From positions 1-53,625 of the forward strand of contig JAFTIZ010000006.1 of NCBI GenBank assembly GCA_017456645.1: a stretch of 53,625 nt of DNA, read 5' to 3'. Source of the DNA: Oscillospiraceae bacterium. GTDB lineage: Bacteria > Bacillota > Clostridia > Oscillospirales > Oscillospiraceae. Position numbers and translations under genes: made by a program. Positions 42,964 to 52,275 of this stretch are shown one piece after another (position 1 is the first letter of the stretch; each line of letters begins with the position of its first letter). Below the pieces are notes generated by a model. The model was not told the DNA's origin. It saw nothing but the letters and a program-made list of their open reading frames with translations, and made no database searches.

Positions 42964-43878
42964 ATGAGAGTTGTATTTATGGGTACGCCGGATATTGCGG
43001 CAACCTGCCTGAAGAAAATACTGGACGATGGCTTCCAAGTGGTGGGTGTGTATACCCAGCCTGACCGACCCAAGGGGCGGGGCATGAAGCTGGTGGCATC
43101 TCCTGTAAAGGAGCTGGCACTGGCGCATGAGATCCCCGTGTTCCAGCCGGAAAACTTTAAAGATCCCCAGACCGCCGAGGAGCTTCGGGCTCTGCAGCCC
43201 GATGTCTGCGCCGTGGTGGCTTACGGGCGGATCCTGCCCCAGCGGATTCTGGATGTGCCCACCAAGGGCTGTGTCAATATTCACGCCAGCCTGCTGCCTC
43301 AGTACCGTGGCTCCGCGCCTTACCAGTGGGCGGTGCTGGATGGCCTGACGGAAACCGGCGTGACGGCGCAGTACATGGCGCTGAAAATGGATGCCGGCGA
43401 CGTGATCGACGTTGCCAAGACCCCCATCGGCTCCGACGAAACCGCCGGCGAGCTGCTGGATCGGCTGGCTGTGCTGGGAGCGGAGCTGCTGAGCAAGACC
43501 TTGAGCCGCTTCGCCGCAGGTGAAGTTCTTGCCACGCCGCAGGACGAGTCCGCTGTGACCTATGCGCCCATGCTGGATAAATCCATGTGCCCTATCGATT
43601 GGAGCAAGACCGCGCAGCAGGTCCATGACCATGTTCGTGGCCTGCACCCCTGGCCGGTGGCTACCGCCGAATTGGGCGGCACAAAGTTTAAGATTCACCA
43701 AACCACCGTGGCACAAGGTTCCGGCAAGCCCGGTGAAATTCTGGCATTGACCAAAACCGGTCTGCTGGTTGCCTGCGGCGAGGGGGCGGTGGAGATCCGT
43801 GCCTTGCAGGCCGAAGGCGGCAAGCGCATGGCAGCTCCGGACTATTTTAGAGGACATCCCCTGAATTTGGAGGGATAA
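42964..43878 (+). CDS. fmt: Methionyl-tRNA formyltransferase
   Basis: Formylates initiator Met-tRNA with 10-formyl-THF. VVFMGTPDIAATCL begins the catalytic domain. CVNIHASLLPQYRGSAPYQWA carries the catalytic Asn-His pair region, and ETGVTAQYMALKMDAGDVI follows. A C-terminal OB-like domain is present. Length is 304 residues. CGGAGGTG precedes the ATG at 42964. It lies directly between def and rsmB. Confidence 0.95.
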   Translation: MRVVFMGTPDIAATCLKKILDDGFQVVGVYTQPDRPKGRGMKLVASPVKELALAHEIPVFQPENFKDPQTAEELRALQPDVCAVVAYGRILPQRILDVPTKGCVNIHASLLPQYRGSAPYQWAVLDGLTETGVTAQYMALKMDAGDVIDVAKTPIGSDETAGELLDRLAVLGAELLSKTLSRFAAGEVLATPQDESAVTYAPMLDKSMCPIDWSKTAQQVHDHVRGLHPWPVATAELGGTKFKIHQTTVAQGSGKPGEILALTKTGLLVACGEGAVEIRALQAEGGKRMAAPDYFRGHPLNLEG

Positions 43879-43880
43879 CA

Positions 43881-45200
43881 ATGAATGCAAGAAAAACTGC
43901 TCTGGATGCGTTGATCGCCTGCCGTAAGCGCGCGGCATGGTCCAACGGCGTATTGAAAGACTATATCGAGCGTGACCGGCTTGACCGTCGGGATGCGGCG
44001 CTGGCCACCCGCCTGTGCTACGGTATTCTGCAGCACAGAGGCATGCTGGACTTCTTCCTTGCCCAGCTGCTTACGGGCAAAGTTAAGGATCTGCACCCCG
44101 TGGTGCGGGATATCCTGCACATGGGTCTGTATCAGATCTACGAGCTGGATAAAGTGCCCGATTCTGCCGCTGTCAACGAGTCGGTGCTGCTGGCGAAGAA
44201 ATATTGCCGCTGGCAGCGCAGCGCTTCCGGCCTTGTGAACGCGGTGCTGCGCAACGCGGTGCGCACCAAGGGCACCCTGAAGCAGCCCACCGCTCTGGCT
44301 GACCGCTACAGCCATCCGCAGGAGCTGATTGACCTGCTGGAGGGCTATGTGGGCAAGGAAAATCTGGAGCCCATGTTGGCAGCTAATAACGACACCCCCT
44401 TGACCGTGGTGCAGGTGAACACCCTGCGCATCTCCACGCCGCAGCTGGTGGAAGCATTGGCACGGGAGAAAGTCGTGGCGCTGCCCCATCCGTGGATGGC
44501 GGATTGTCTTGTGCTGTCCAATACCGGCAATCTGGAAAAGCTGCAATGCTTTAATGACGGCCTGTTCTATGTGCAGGACGCGGCTTCCCGTCTGGCGGTC
44601 ATGTGCGCCGGCATTACGGAAAGCGAGAACCTGCGAGTGCTGGATTGCTGCGCCGCCCCCGGCGGCAAGACCTTTGCGGCGGCCATTCTCATGGGTGGCA
44701 AGGGCAAGATCCGCTCGGCGGATATCCACCGCCATAAAACCACCCTCATCCAGCATGGCGCAGACCGGCTCGGTCTGCACAATGTGCTGGTGCGTGAGCA
44801 GGATGCCACGGAGAACCATCCTACCTGGCATGAGAAAATGGATGTGGTGCTGGCAGATGTGCCTTGCTCCGGCTATGGCATCATCCGCAAGAAGCCCGAC
44901 ATTCGCTACAAAGACCCCAAGGAGATGGAACGCCTGCCGGATCTGCAGCTGAAGATTCTGTGTAAGCAGGCTAAGTATGTTAAGCCCGGCGGCGTGCTGA
45001 TGTATTCTACTTGTACCTTGGTGCGCAATGAGAATGAGGGCGTGGTGGAGGCATTCCTGCGCCACCATCCGCAGTTCCAGCTGGAGCCCCTGCCGCTGCC
45101 CGGCAACTTCCCCGCCAACGAGAGCGGTATGCTGGCGCTGGTTCCGGGGCAATATGATACCGATGGATTCTTTATCGCAAAAATGCGGAGGAAAGCATGA
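43881..45200 (+). CDS. rsmB: 16S rRNA (cytosine-5-) methyltransferase RsmB
   Basis: A 439-residue SAM enzyme that methylates C967 of 16S rRNA (E. coli numbering). The N-terminal NusB-like RNA-binding domain (~1-140) is followed by the methyltransferase core with VLDCCAAPGGKTFAAAI, ADVPCSGYGIIRKKPD (first Cys) and LMYSTCTLVRNENEGVV (catalytic Cys). It starts 2 bases after fmt and overlaps rlmN by 4 bases. Confidence 0.94.
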   Translation: MNARKTALDALIACRKRAAWSNGVLKDYIERDRLDRRDAALATRLCYGILQHRGMLDFFLAQLLTGKVKDLHPVVRDILHMGLYQIYELDKVPDSAAVNESVLLAKKYCRWQRSASGLVNAVLRNAVRTKGTLKQPTALADRYSHPQELIDLLEGYVGKENLEPMLAANNDTPLTVVQVNTLRISTPQLVEALAREKVVALPHPWMADCLVLSNTGNLEKLQCFNDGLFYVQDAASRLAVMCAGITESENLRVLDCCAAPGGKTFAAAILMGGKGKIRSADIHRHKTTLIQHGADRLGLHNVLVREQDATENHPTWHEKMDVVLADVPCSGYGIIRKKPDIRYKDPKEMERLPDLQLKILCKQAKYVKPGGVLMYSTCTLVRNENEGVVEAFLRHHPQFQLEPLPLPGNFPANESGMLALVPGQYDTDGFFIAKMRRKA

Positions 45201-46225
45201 ATTTGAAATCCCGGACCCTTCCGGAGCTGCAGGCGCTGTTCAAGGAATTGGGCGAGCCGGCATTCCGTGCCAAGCAGGTCTATCAGTGGTTGCACAGAGG
45301 CGTGCGTACTTACGATGAGATGACCAATATCTCCCAACCTCTGCGCCGCCTGCTGTCGGAGCGCTATCCCATCGAAGCACCTCAGGTGGTGCGCAAGCAG
45401 CAATCCGAGCGGGACGGCACCATCAAATATCTGTGGCGTCTTGCCGACGGTAACTGTGTGGAAACGGTGCTGATGCGCTACCATTACGGCAACACCGTCT
45501 GCATTTCTACGGAGGTGGGCTGCCCTATGGGCTGCGCCTTCTGCGCCTCCACCCTCGGCGGCCTTGTGCGCCGGCTGGAGCCCCATGAGATGCTGGATCA
45601 GGTGCTGTTTACCCAGATCGACTCCGGCTTGCCGGTTTCTCACATTGTGCTCATGGGCATCGGCGAGCCTTTGGATAATTTTGATAACGTTATGCGCTTT
45701 CTGGAGCTGGTCAACAGCCAAGACGGCATGAATATTTCCATGCGGCATATCAGCTTGTCCACCTGCGGTCTGGTGCCGAAGATCGACGAGCTGGCGAAGC
45801 GCAAACTGCAGATCAGCCTTGCGATCTCTCTTCATGGCCCCAACGATGAGATCCGTGACCGCATTATGCCCGTGAATAAAGCATATCCTATTGAGGAGCT
45901 GCTGGCGGCTTGCCGCCGGTACTACGCGGCCACCTCCCGCCGGATCCATTTTGAGTATGCCATGATCGATGGCGTCAATGACCGGGAGTGTGACGCGAAG
46001 GAGCTGCTGCGCAGACTCAAGGGGCTGCCGGCGCATATCAATCTAATCCCTCTGAACCATGTAGAGGAGAGCCCCTTGAAGCCCAGCACTCGACAGGCGG
46101 TGGCTCGCTTCCAGAAAATTCTGGAGGACGGCGGCCTGACCGCAACTGTCCGCCGCACCCTTGGCGGCGATATCGATGCCTCCTGCGGGCAGCTGCGCAG
46201 AAAGTACACCAAAGAACAGAACTAA
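45197..46225 (+). CDS. rlmN: Dual-specificity 23S rRNA/tRNA (adenine-2-) methyltransferase RlmN
   Basis: A 342-residue radical SAM enzyme that methylates A2503 of 23S rRNA and A37 of some tRNAs. The cluster motif is CPMGCAFCAS. The SAM-binding GIGEPLDNFDNV and the C-terminal methyl-carrying Cys region GGDIDASCGQLR are visible. The 4-base overlap with rsmB and the prpC gene after it match the usual Firmicutes block. Confidence 0.95.
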   Translation: MNLKSRTLPELQALFKELGEPAFRAKQVYQWLHRGVRTYDEMTNISQPLRRLLSERYPIEAPQVVRKQQSERDGTIKYLWRLADGNCVETVLMRYHYGNTVCISTEVGCPMGCAFCASTLGGLVRRLEPHEMLDQVLFTQIDSGLPVSHIVLMGIGEPLDNFDNVMRFLELVNSQDGMNISMRHISLSTCGLVPKIDELAKRKLQISLAISLHGPNDEIRDRIMPVNKAYPIEELLAACRRYYAATSRRIHFEYAMIDGVNDRECDAKELLRRLKGLPAHINLIPLNHVEESPLKPSTRQAVARFQKILEDGGLTATVRRTLGGDIDASCGQLRRKYTKEQN

Positions 46226-46244
46226 CCGAAAGGAGTGACCACCC

Positions 46245-46976
46245 ATGCAATATTGGAGCTTAACGGATCCCGGATGTGTCCGCACCCAAAATCAGGATGC
46301 CTATGATGTGCAGCAGCTGGATCGCAATACCCTGCTGTGCGTTGTGTGTGACGGCATGGGCGGCGCGAAGGCCGGCAATGTGGCCAGCGCCATGGCAGCG
46401 GAGGAATTTGTCAACCATGTCAAGCAGTATTACCATGGCTCCATGGGACGCGAAGCGCGGGATCAGCTGCTGGAGCAGGCTGTGAAGCAGGCGAATTTTG
46501 CGGTTTATGACCAATCCAGACAGTCGGATGACTATTATGGCATGGGCACCACTCTGGTTGCGGCACTGATCCACAGCAAGGGCGTTACCATTGTCAACGT
46601 GGGTGACAGCCGGGTGTACCGGATCGATGCCGACGGAATCTGCCAGCTGACCGTGGATCACTCTCTGGTGCAGCTGATGCTCCAGCGGGGGGAACTGACA
46701 GCGGAGCAGGCCAGATTCTTCCCCGGCAAGAACTACATCACCCGTGCCATCGGCACAGAGCCGACGGTCAAATGTGACATCTTCCATACAGACCTAAAGC
46801 GGGGCGACAGCCTGCTGCTGTGTTCCGACGGTCTGACCAATCTGGTCGATGACCAGGAGATCCTGTTTGAGATCGTCCACGGCGTCAGCAAGGAGCATTG
46901 CTGCCAGCGCCTACTGGACATCGCCAAAAACCGCGGTGCGCCGGACAATGTGACCAGCGTTCTGATCCAGCTGTGA
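46245..46976 (+). CDS. prpC: PP2C-type serine/threonine protein phosphatase
   Basis: A 243-residue metal-dependent phosphatase. Motifs: DPGCVRTQNQDA (N-terminal Asp), VVCDGMGGAKAGNVAS, GTTLVAAL, VNVGDSRVYRID and the C-terminal GAPDNVTSVLIQL. It opposes the PASTA kinase PrkC encoded next, controlling cell-wall and translation targets in other Firmicutes. GAAAGGAG precedes the ATG. The gap to prkC is 23 bases. Confidence 0.94.
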   Translation: MQYWSLTDPGCVRTQNQDAYDVQQLDRNTLLCVVCDGMGGAKAGNVASAMAAEEFVNHVKQYYHGSMGREARDQLLEQAVKQANFAVYDQSRQSDDYYGMGTTLVAALIHSKGVTIVNVGDSRVYRIDADGICQLTVDHSLVQLMLQRGELTAEQARFFPGKNYITRAIGTEPTVKCDIFHTDLKRGDSLLLCSDGLTNLVDDQEILFEIVHGVSKEHCCQRLLDIAKNRGAPDNVTSVLIQL

Positions 46977-46999
46977 CCGGGCCGCGAAAGGAGCAATCA

Positions 47000-49081
47000 A
47001 TGGATAAGGATAAATATATCGGACAGCTGCTGGATGATCGCTACGAGATCCTCGAGGTCATCGGCATCGGCGGCATGGCTGTTGTATATAAAGCGCTCTG
47101 CCACAGGCTGAACCGGCTGGTGGCGGTGAAGATCCTCAAGGATGAATACTCTCAGGATAAGGAGTTCCGTGACCGCTTCCATGCGGAAAGTCAGGCGGTC
47201 GCCATGCTCAGCCATCCCAATATCGTCTCGATTTACGATGTTTCCTCTTCTGATGAAGCGGATTACATCGTCATGGAGCTGATCGATGGCATCAGCCTGA
47301 AGCAATATATGGAAAAAAAGGGCGTGCTCAACTGGAAGGAGACCTTGCATTTTGCCATCCAGATCGCCAAGGCGTTGGAGCATGCCCATGGCCGGGGCAT
47401 CGTCCATCGGGACATCAAGCCCCATAATGTGATGGTGCTGAAAAACGGCTCTATTAAGGTTGCCGACTTTGGCATCGCCCAGGTCACCTCCCGCACCAGC
47501 ACCCTGACCACCGAGGCGCTGGGCTCCGTGCATTATATCTCTCCGGAGCAGGCCAAGGGCGGACGGGTGGATAACCGGTCGGATGTGTATTCTCTGGGCG
47601 TGGTCATGTATGAAATGATTGCCGGCCGTGTGCCCTATGACGGGGATTCTCCCGTGAATATCGCCATTCAGCATATCAACGGCGGCGCGCAGAAGCCCTC
47701 TCAGTACAATCCCAACATTCCTCAGGGTCTGGAGCAGATCATCCGCAAGGCTATGGCTTTGGCACCCAAGGATCGTTACCTGACGGCTACGGCTATGCTG
47801 TATGATATGGATGAGTTCCGCAAGGATCCTACTATGGTGTTTACGGAAGCTCCCGCGGCGGTGGACGGCGCGACCCGTGCCATTCCTACAGATGCGGTGA
47901 ACGAACTGGCAGGCCAGCAGGGGAAAACCATTGCCGAGCGGAAGGCCGACGGCAAGGATGATCCGGTGGCCGTTCCTAAGCCGCCTCGCAGAACGCCCAA
48001 GCCGGAGCCCATTGAGGAGGAAGAGGAGGGACGCAGCCGCGCGGCAACCATCGCCATCGCATCCTGCGTGGTTGTGGGCATCGTGGCGCTGATCATCTTC
48101 TTTGTGCTGCTGGCACAGGGCGGCCTGTTTACCAAGACGGAAATGGTCTCTGTGCCCAACCTGATCGGTGAGAATTACGATACCCTCCGTGACTACGATG
48201 GGATTGAAGTTGTCCGTCAGGGCGGAGAATATAATGACCAGTACGCCCGTGGCGAGATCATTTACCAGTATCCGCTGTCCGGCGTGCAGGTCAAGGCGGG
48301 AACCAAGGTCTTCGTGAAGATCAGTCTGGGTTCTGAGCCGTCTCTGACCATGGATGATCTGGTGGATCTGAAGGCTGACGAAGCCGAGCGCTTCCTGAAC
48401 GATCTGAATATCGGCCTTCGTGTGATCCGTCGGGAAGAAAACCACAGCCAGATCAAAGCCGGCAACGTGACCCGTACCAATCCTGCCAAGGGTGACCCTC
48501 TGAACTATGGCCAGACCGTGACCATCTGGATCAGCACCGGACCGGAGGTGATCTTCGAGTCTATGCTGGACGTGGTGGGGCAGAGTTATGATTACGCGGT
48601 GTCCATTCTGGAAGCCAACGGCTTTAAAAATATCATCCCCAACCCGGTCAACAGCGACCGCCCTGAGGGCGAGGTCGTTGGTCAATCTGTGGAAAAATAC
48701 GAAAAGATCGACGTGACCACGGAGATCGTTCTGGATGTGTCTAACGGCATCCCAGAGGAACCGGATGTAACAGAGCCCTCCGAGCCGGATGTGACGGAGC
48801 CGTCTGAACCTGAGGTAACAGAGCCGATTATACCGGAACCCTCCGACCCTGAGCCGACGCAAGTGACCATTGACTATGTGTTCGTGGTTCCTGGCCGGGC
48901 GGAGAGTTATCAGCTGAGCATCAAGCTGGGCGATACGTTGATTGTTGAGAACATGACCGTGGAGAGCGAAACCACAACGGTTCAGCTGACGCTGACCGGA
49001 AACGGCACCCAGAATTACGATCTGTATATTGATGGCGAGTATTACGCCACAGAAACGGTGGAATTTGAACCTGATGACTGA
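47000..49081 (+). CDS. prkC: PASTA-domain serine/threonine protein kinase
   Basis: A 693-residue membrane kinase. The cytoplasmic kinase domain (~15-275) has the glycine loop IGIGGMAVVYKA, HRDIKPHN and DFG. A linker and one membrane helix (~347-375) follow. Outside are three PASTA repeats (~381-445, 447-514, 516-588), which sense muropeptides or lipid II in relatives. After them come tandem TEPSEPDV-like repeats (~590-620) and an extra C-terminal beta domain (~625-693) that I do not recognise. The start at 47000 follows AAAGGAG. It overlaps rsgA by 8 bases. Confidence 0.94.
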   Translation: MDKDKYIGQLLDDRYEILEVIGIGGMAVVYKALCHRLNRLVAVKILKDEYSQDKEFRDRFHAESQAVAMLSHPNIVSIYDVSSSDEADYIVMELIDGISLKQYMEKKGVLNWKETLHFAIQIAKALEHAHGRGIVHRDIKPHNVMVLKNGSIKVADFGIAQVTSRTSTLTTEALGSVHYISPEQAKGGRVDNRSDVYSLGVVMYEMIAGRVPYDGDSPVNIAIQHINGGAQKPSQYNPNIPQGLEQIIRKAMALAPKDRYLTATAMLYDMDEFRKDPTMVFTEAPAAVDGATRAIPTDAVNELAGQQGKTIAERKADGKDDPVAVPKPPRRTPKPEPIEEEEEGRSRAATIAIASCVVVGIVALIIFFVLLAQGGLFTKTEMVSVPNLIGENYDTLRDYDGIEVVRQGGEYNDQYARGEIIYQYPLSGVQVKAGTKVFVKISLGSEPSLTMDDLVDLKADEAERFLNDLNIGLRVIRREENHSQIKAGNVTRTNPAKGDPLNYGQTVTIWISTGPEVIFESMLDVVGQSYDYAVSILEANGFKNIIPNPVNSDRPEGEVVGQSVEKYEKIDVTTEIVLDVSNGIPEEPDVTEPSEPDVTEPSEPEVTEPIIPEPSDPEPTQVTIDYVFVVPGRAESYQLSIKLGDTLIVENMTVESETTTVQLTLTGNGTQNYDLYIDGEYYATETVEFEPDD

Positions 49082-49961
49082 ATTGTGTACAGGCCGCATC
49101 CTGCGGTCGCTCAGTGGATTTTATGATGTGCAGACACCCGAGGGGATGGTCACCTGCCGTGCCAGAGGCATTCTGCGCAAGGAGGGCAACAGCCCCCTGA
49201 CCGGCGACATGGTGCAGATCACCGTGGAAAAGGGCAGGGGAATGGTGGAAAAGATCCTGCCCCGCCGCAATTGGTTTATCCGTCCCGCGGTGGCCAATGT
49301 GGATGCGCTGGTGATCTTTGCCGCCAATGCAAATCCGGTTACAGAGCCTTTTTTGATCGATCGTGTGGCGGCCATCGCCGGTGATCGGGAGGTCAAGGTG
49401 TATCTGTGCATCAATAAATGCGATCTGGATCCGGCTGTGGATCTGGAACGGATCTACCGCAACGCCGGCTTTCCGGTGATTATGACCAGCGCCGAGACCG
49501 GCGAAGGCATTGAGGAGCTGCGCGCCCTGATCAAGGGCAAGCTCACGGCTTTCACCGGCAATTCCGGTGTGGGTAAGAGCAGTATCCTCAACCGCCTGTG
49601 TCCCCAGCTGGCGCTTCCCACCGGTGAGGTGTCGGAAAAGCTGGGGCGTGGCCGGCACACCACACGTCATGTGGAGCTGTACCGGCTGGAGGAGGATACC
49701 TATGTGGCAGATACTCCCGGTTTTTCCTCCTTCGACACAGACCAAATGGACGTGATCCTGAAGGAAAATCTTCAGTATGCCTTTCCGGATTTCGGCGCGT
49801 ACATCGGTAAATGCCAGTTCCACGATTGCTCCCACCGGCGTGAGCCGGGGTGCGCCGTCACCGCCGCGCTGGCGGCAGGGGAGCTGGAGCCCACCCGTTA
49901 TGACAGCTACCTGCGACTCTACGAAAAGTCCAGTCAGGTCAAGCTGTGGGAAATCAAATAG
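49074..49961 (+). CDS. rsgA: Ribosome small subunit-dependent GTPase A
   Basis: A 295-residue circularly permuted GTPase that helps 30S maturation. An OB domain at the N-terminus is followed by the permuted order G4 (NKCDLD), G1 (TGNSGVGKSSILNRL) and G3 (DTPGF). A zinc finger CQFHDCSHRREPGC lies at the C-terminus. The start at 49074 overlaps the prkC stop by 8 bases and gives the expected N-terminus MTELCTGRILRSLSGFY. It ends the def-to-rsgA block. Confidence 0.95.
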   Translation: MTELCTGRILRSLSGFYDVQTPEGMVTCRARGILRKEGNSPLTGDMVQITVEKGRGMVEKILPRRNWFIRPAVANVDALVIFAANANPVTEPFLIDRVAAIAGDREVKVYLCINKCDLDPAVDLERIYRNAGFPVIMTSAETGEGIEELRALIKGKLTAFTGNSGVGKSSILNRLCPQLALPTGEVSEKLGRGRHTTRHVELYRLEEDTYVADTPGFSSFDTDQMDVILKENLQYAFPDFGAYIGKCQFHDCSHRREPGCAVTAALAAGELEPTRYDSYLRLYEKSSQVKLWEIK

Positions 49962-49994
49962 CAAAAGCTGCCGCAACCATGCGGCAGCTTTTGC
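49961..49994 (+). terminator. Terminator after rsgA
   Basis: GCAAAAGCTGCCGCA (49961-49975) pairs perfectly with TGCGGCAGCTTTTGC (49980-49994), a 15-bp stem starting at the last base of the rsgA stop codon. TATTTG follows. Confidence 0.85.
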
Positions 49995-50008
49995 TATTTG
50001 ATTGCGTC

Positions 50009-50037
50009 TTGACAATTCTTCAGCGGTCTACTATAAT
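50009..50037 (+). promoter_or_regulatory. Promoter of the YoaK-type gene
   Basis: TTGACA (50009-50014), a 17-base spacer, TATAAT (50032-50037), a consensus sigma-A promoter. It rules out the in-frame ATG codons upstream of 50063 as starts. Confidence 0.92.
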
Positions 50038-50062
50038 GCATGAGAAATCGAGGCGAATCAAC

Positions 50063-50737
50063 ATGAGCAAGACAACCAGAACTCCGGAACATGAAAAAAG
50101 ATGGGTATTTCTGCTGCTGATCTTCGTAGCGGGATTTTATGGCGGATATACACTTTGCGTTCGTGGTGGCGTATTTTGTAACGGACAGACGGGAAATTTG
50201 GCCTTACTGGGCATGGCCTTAGGCAGCGGCAACTGGATGAAAGCAATCTATTATCTAATACCAATCAGTAGCTACATGATTGGTATTATGGTGTCGGAGG
50301 TCATCCCCCGCCAGTTACGCTGGTATCGAATGCGTTGGGATACCCTGCTGACGCTGATTGAGATCGTACTGGTTATCATTATCGGTTTCATTCCGGCCAA
50401 TGCACCTCACCAGATTTGTCAAGTGACGATCAACTTCATTTGCGCAATGCAGTATAACACGTTCAGACAGTCTGAAGGATTTACCATGGCGACCACATTT
50501 TGCGTGAACCATATGCGCGTAGTCGGTACTGCGGTGTCAAGAATATTGACACGCAAGGAATGCGACCCCGAACAGGTTGAGCGTATTAAGGCGCACGGCG
50601 GTATGCTTGCCAGCTTTGTGCTGGGTGCAACGGTTTCTGCGGCGCTTTGCTGCTTGTTCTCTGTCTATGCAATTTGGTTTGTACTGATTCCACTGGTGAT
50701 TCTGGCGATAGATTTGCTCCGCGCGGATATGGCTTAA
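50063..50737 (+). CDS. YoaK/DUF1275 family membrane protein
   Basis: A 224-residue integral membrane protein with about six hydrophobic segments. FYGGYTLCVRGGVFCNGQTGN near residue 30 matches the DUF1275 N-terminal pattern (Gly-rich, then TGN). VTINFICAMQYNTFRQSEG in the middle is also typical. The function of the family is unknown to me; a transporter is likely. The start at 50063 fits the promoter and a weak CGAGGCG ribosome site. G+C and codon use are less biased than in the neighbours. It stands alone and converges with the next gene. Confidence 0.82.
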   Translation: MSKTTRTPEHEKRWVFLLLIFVAGFYGGYTLCVRGGVFCNGQTGNLALLGMALGSGNWMKAIYYLIPISSYMIGIMVSEVIPRQLRWYRMRWDTLLTLIEIVLVIIIGFIPANAPHQICQVTINFICAMQYNTFRQSEGFTMATTFCVNHMRVVGTAVSRILTRKECDPEQVERIKAHGGMLASFVLGATVSAALCCLFSVYAIWFVLIPLVILAIDLLRADMA

Positions 50738-50740
50738 GAA

Positions 50741-50766
50741 ATCTCCCCCTGAAACCAGGGGGAGAT
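50741..50766 (+). terminator. Bidirectional terminator
   Basis: ATCTCCCCCTG (50741-50751), AAAC loop, CAGGGGGAGAT (50756-50766). It lies between convergent genes; the minus-strand tail TTTCTT and plus-strand CGTGTTTTAT are moderately T-rich. Confidence 0.85.
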
Positions 50767-50772
50767 CGTGTT

Positions 50773-51981
50773 TTATGAGAAGAATATGATGATCAGCTGG
50801 GATGCGAACACAACGCTGATCAGGGCGATGGGATAGGTGGCTGCGTAAGCGGAAGCCACATCCTCGGTGCCAGTCACATGGATCAGCGTACCCAGAGCGG
50901 GGGTGGAGGTCATGCCACCGGTGATGGAGCCCAGATTGTTGAACAGGGGCAGCTTTAGGATATACTTGGCGAACAGGAAGCCGATGATCATGGGCAGCAC
51001 GGTCATGACGATGCCGTACAGGAAATACACGGCCTTGAAGTAGTTGACGAAGTTGGCGCCGCCGGAAATGCCGGCACCTGCCAGGAAGAACACCAGACCC
51101 AGCTCACGAAGAGCCTTCAGAGTGGAGGTCTTGGGCATCAGGGAAACAGAACCGATGTGCTGGAAGTGGCCGAACAGCAGGCCTGCCAGCAGGCAGCCGC
51201 CGGTGGTGGTCAGAGAGAAGTTGCCGAACTTCAGGCTGCCCACGGTCACGCCGATGAGAACAGCCAGAGCCAGAGGCATAAAGCCGAATTCGTCCATTTC
51301 AATCAGCTTGCGATCGCAGGTCTTTTTGGTGCCGGTGTCGGTGGCGGTGATCTTTTCCCGCTCGGCAGCAATGTCAGCGCCCATGATCTTGGGCACCAGT
51401 TGCACGAACAGAACCACGCCCACAACGCCGAATAGGTAGGCAATGCCATAACCGGTGGAAACGATGCCATCCAGACCCTCGGCCACAGCGCCCTTGGAGG
51501 CGGAGAAGGCGGGAGTGGAGGTCAGGGCACCGGCGAAAATGCCGGTCATCATAGCGGCAACTTCCTGGGTGCTCAGGGTGGTGAAGTTCCGATCCACCAG
51601 AATGCAACCGATGCACACGACAGCGCCGGAAACGATGATTACCAGACCCAGCAGGACGTAGGATTTGAAGTTCTTCTTGAAGTTGGACACAAAGCCCGGG
51701 CCGGCGATGAAGCCGACGGCGGTGACGAAGAACATCAGGCCGATGTTTTCGATGACCTTCAGCGCGTCCTTGACAAAGGAGGTGTCGTTTACGGTCAAAG
51801 CCTCGGACAGATTATTGTAGAAGAAACAGCCGAAGACCAGAGCCATGATAAACACACCGGCAGAGCCCAGAGAAATGCCCTTAATGGTGATGCGTCCGAG
51901 CAGGTAGCCGAAGGCCAGCACAGCGAACAGACATAGCATCATGAAAGACACGCCTGTGGCGGCGGAAAAAGTGAATTCCAT
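50773..51981 (-). CDS. AspT/YidE-type (aspartate-alanine exchanger family) transporter
   Basis: A 402-residue, very hydrophobic protein with about ten membrane helices and an internal duplication. Both halves carry the family signature: GALTSTPAFSAS and GGMTSTPALGTL. The two halves are joined by a hydrophilic loop (residues ~205-230). The family (Asp-Al exchanger, AAE) includes AspT, which exchanges aspartate for alanine, and SucE1 of Corynebacterium, a succinate exporter. The usual TrkA_C pair in the central loop is not seen, so it is shorter than AspT. Succinate or a dicarboxylate is an attractive substrate given the frdAB-fum operon, but that is inference. AAGGAG precedes the ATG. Confidence 0.82.
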   Translation of the reverse strand: MEFTFSAATGVSFMMLCLFAVLAFGYLLGRITIKGISLGSAGVFIMALVFGCFFYNNLSEALTVNDTSFVKDALKVIENIGLMFFVTAVGFIAGPGFVSNFKKNFKSYVLLGLVIIVSGAVVCIGCILVDRNFTTLSTQEVAAMMTGIFAGALTSTPAFSASKGAVAEGLDGIVSTGYGIAYLFGVVGVVLFVQLVPKIMGADIAAEREKITATDTGTKKTCDRKLIEMDEFGFMPLALAVLIGVTVGSLKFGNFSLTTTGGCLLAGLLFGHFQHIGSVSLMPKTSTLKALRELGLVFFLAGAGISGGANFVNYFKAVYFLYGIVMTVLPMIIGFLFAKYILKLPLFNNLGSITGGMTSTPALGTLIHVTGTEDVASAYAATYPIALISVVFASQLIIIFFS

Positions 51982-52025
51982 GACGGATCAACTCCTTATT
52001 ATAATGTATATGTAATTCAATGGTT

Positions 52026-52055
52026 ATTATAGACCTTGCAGGGCAGTAAAGTCAA
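52026..52055 (-). promoter_or_regulatory. Promoter of the AspT/YidE-type gene
   Basis: Minus strand: TTGACT (52050-52055), an 18-base spacer, TATAAT (52026-52031), about 45 bases before the ATG. Confidence 0.8.
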
Positions 52056-52240
52056 GTGACTTCGTACCTTTCTCCATCCGCTCTAAAATCGCGAAGGGGG
52101 AGAAGATCGGTTTGGTGTATTTTGTTGACAGTTTTTCTTGATCGAACCTGTGTCACTCCATTCATTTTATGCGACTTTTTTACTCCGTCGGAATGAACGA
52201 AATCCCGAAGAAATATTTGTGAAAAAATCTGAAATTGTTC
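52056..52240. other. Intergenic spacer between divergent promoters
   Basis: About 185 bases upstream of the S10 operon promoter. I see no gene, tRNA or known RNA here. TTGACA occurs near 52133 but has no good -10 box at the right distance. Confidence 0.5.
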
Positions 52241-52269
52241 TTGACAAACCTTCAAAACGGTGGTATCAT
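52241..52269 (+). promoter_or_regulatory. S10 ribosomal operon promoter
   Basis: TTGACA (52241-52246), a 17-base spacer, TATCAT (52264-52269). Transcription should start near 52276. Confidence 0.82.
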
Positions 52270-52275
52270 AATCGG

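Noticed and set aside
49946-50062. N-terminal extension of the YoaK-type protein from upstream in-frame ATG codons
   Set aside because: The consensus promoter and the rsgA terminator lie within that stretch, so it cannot be coding for this transcript.
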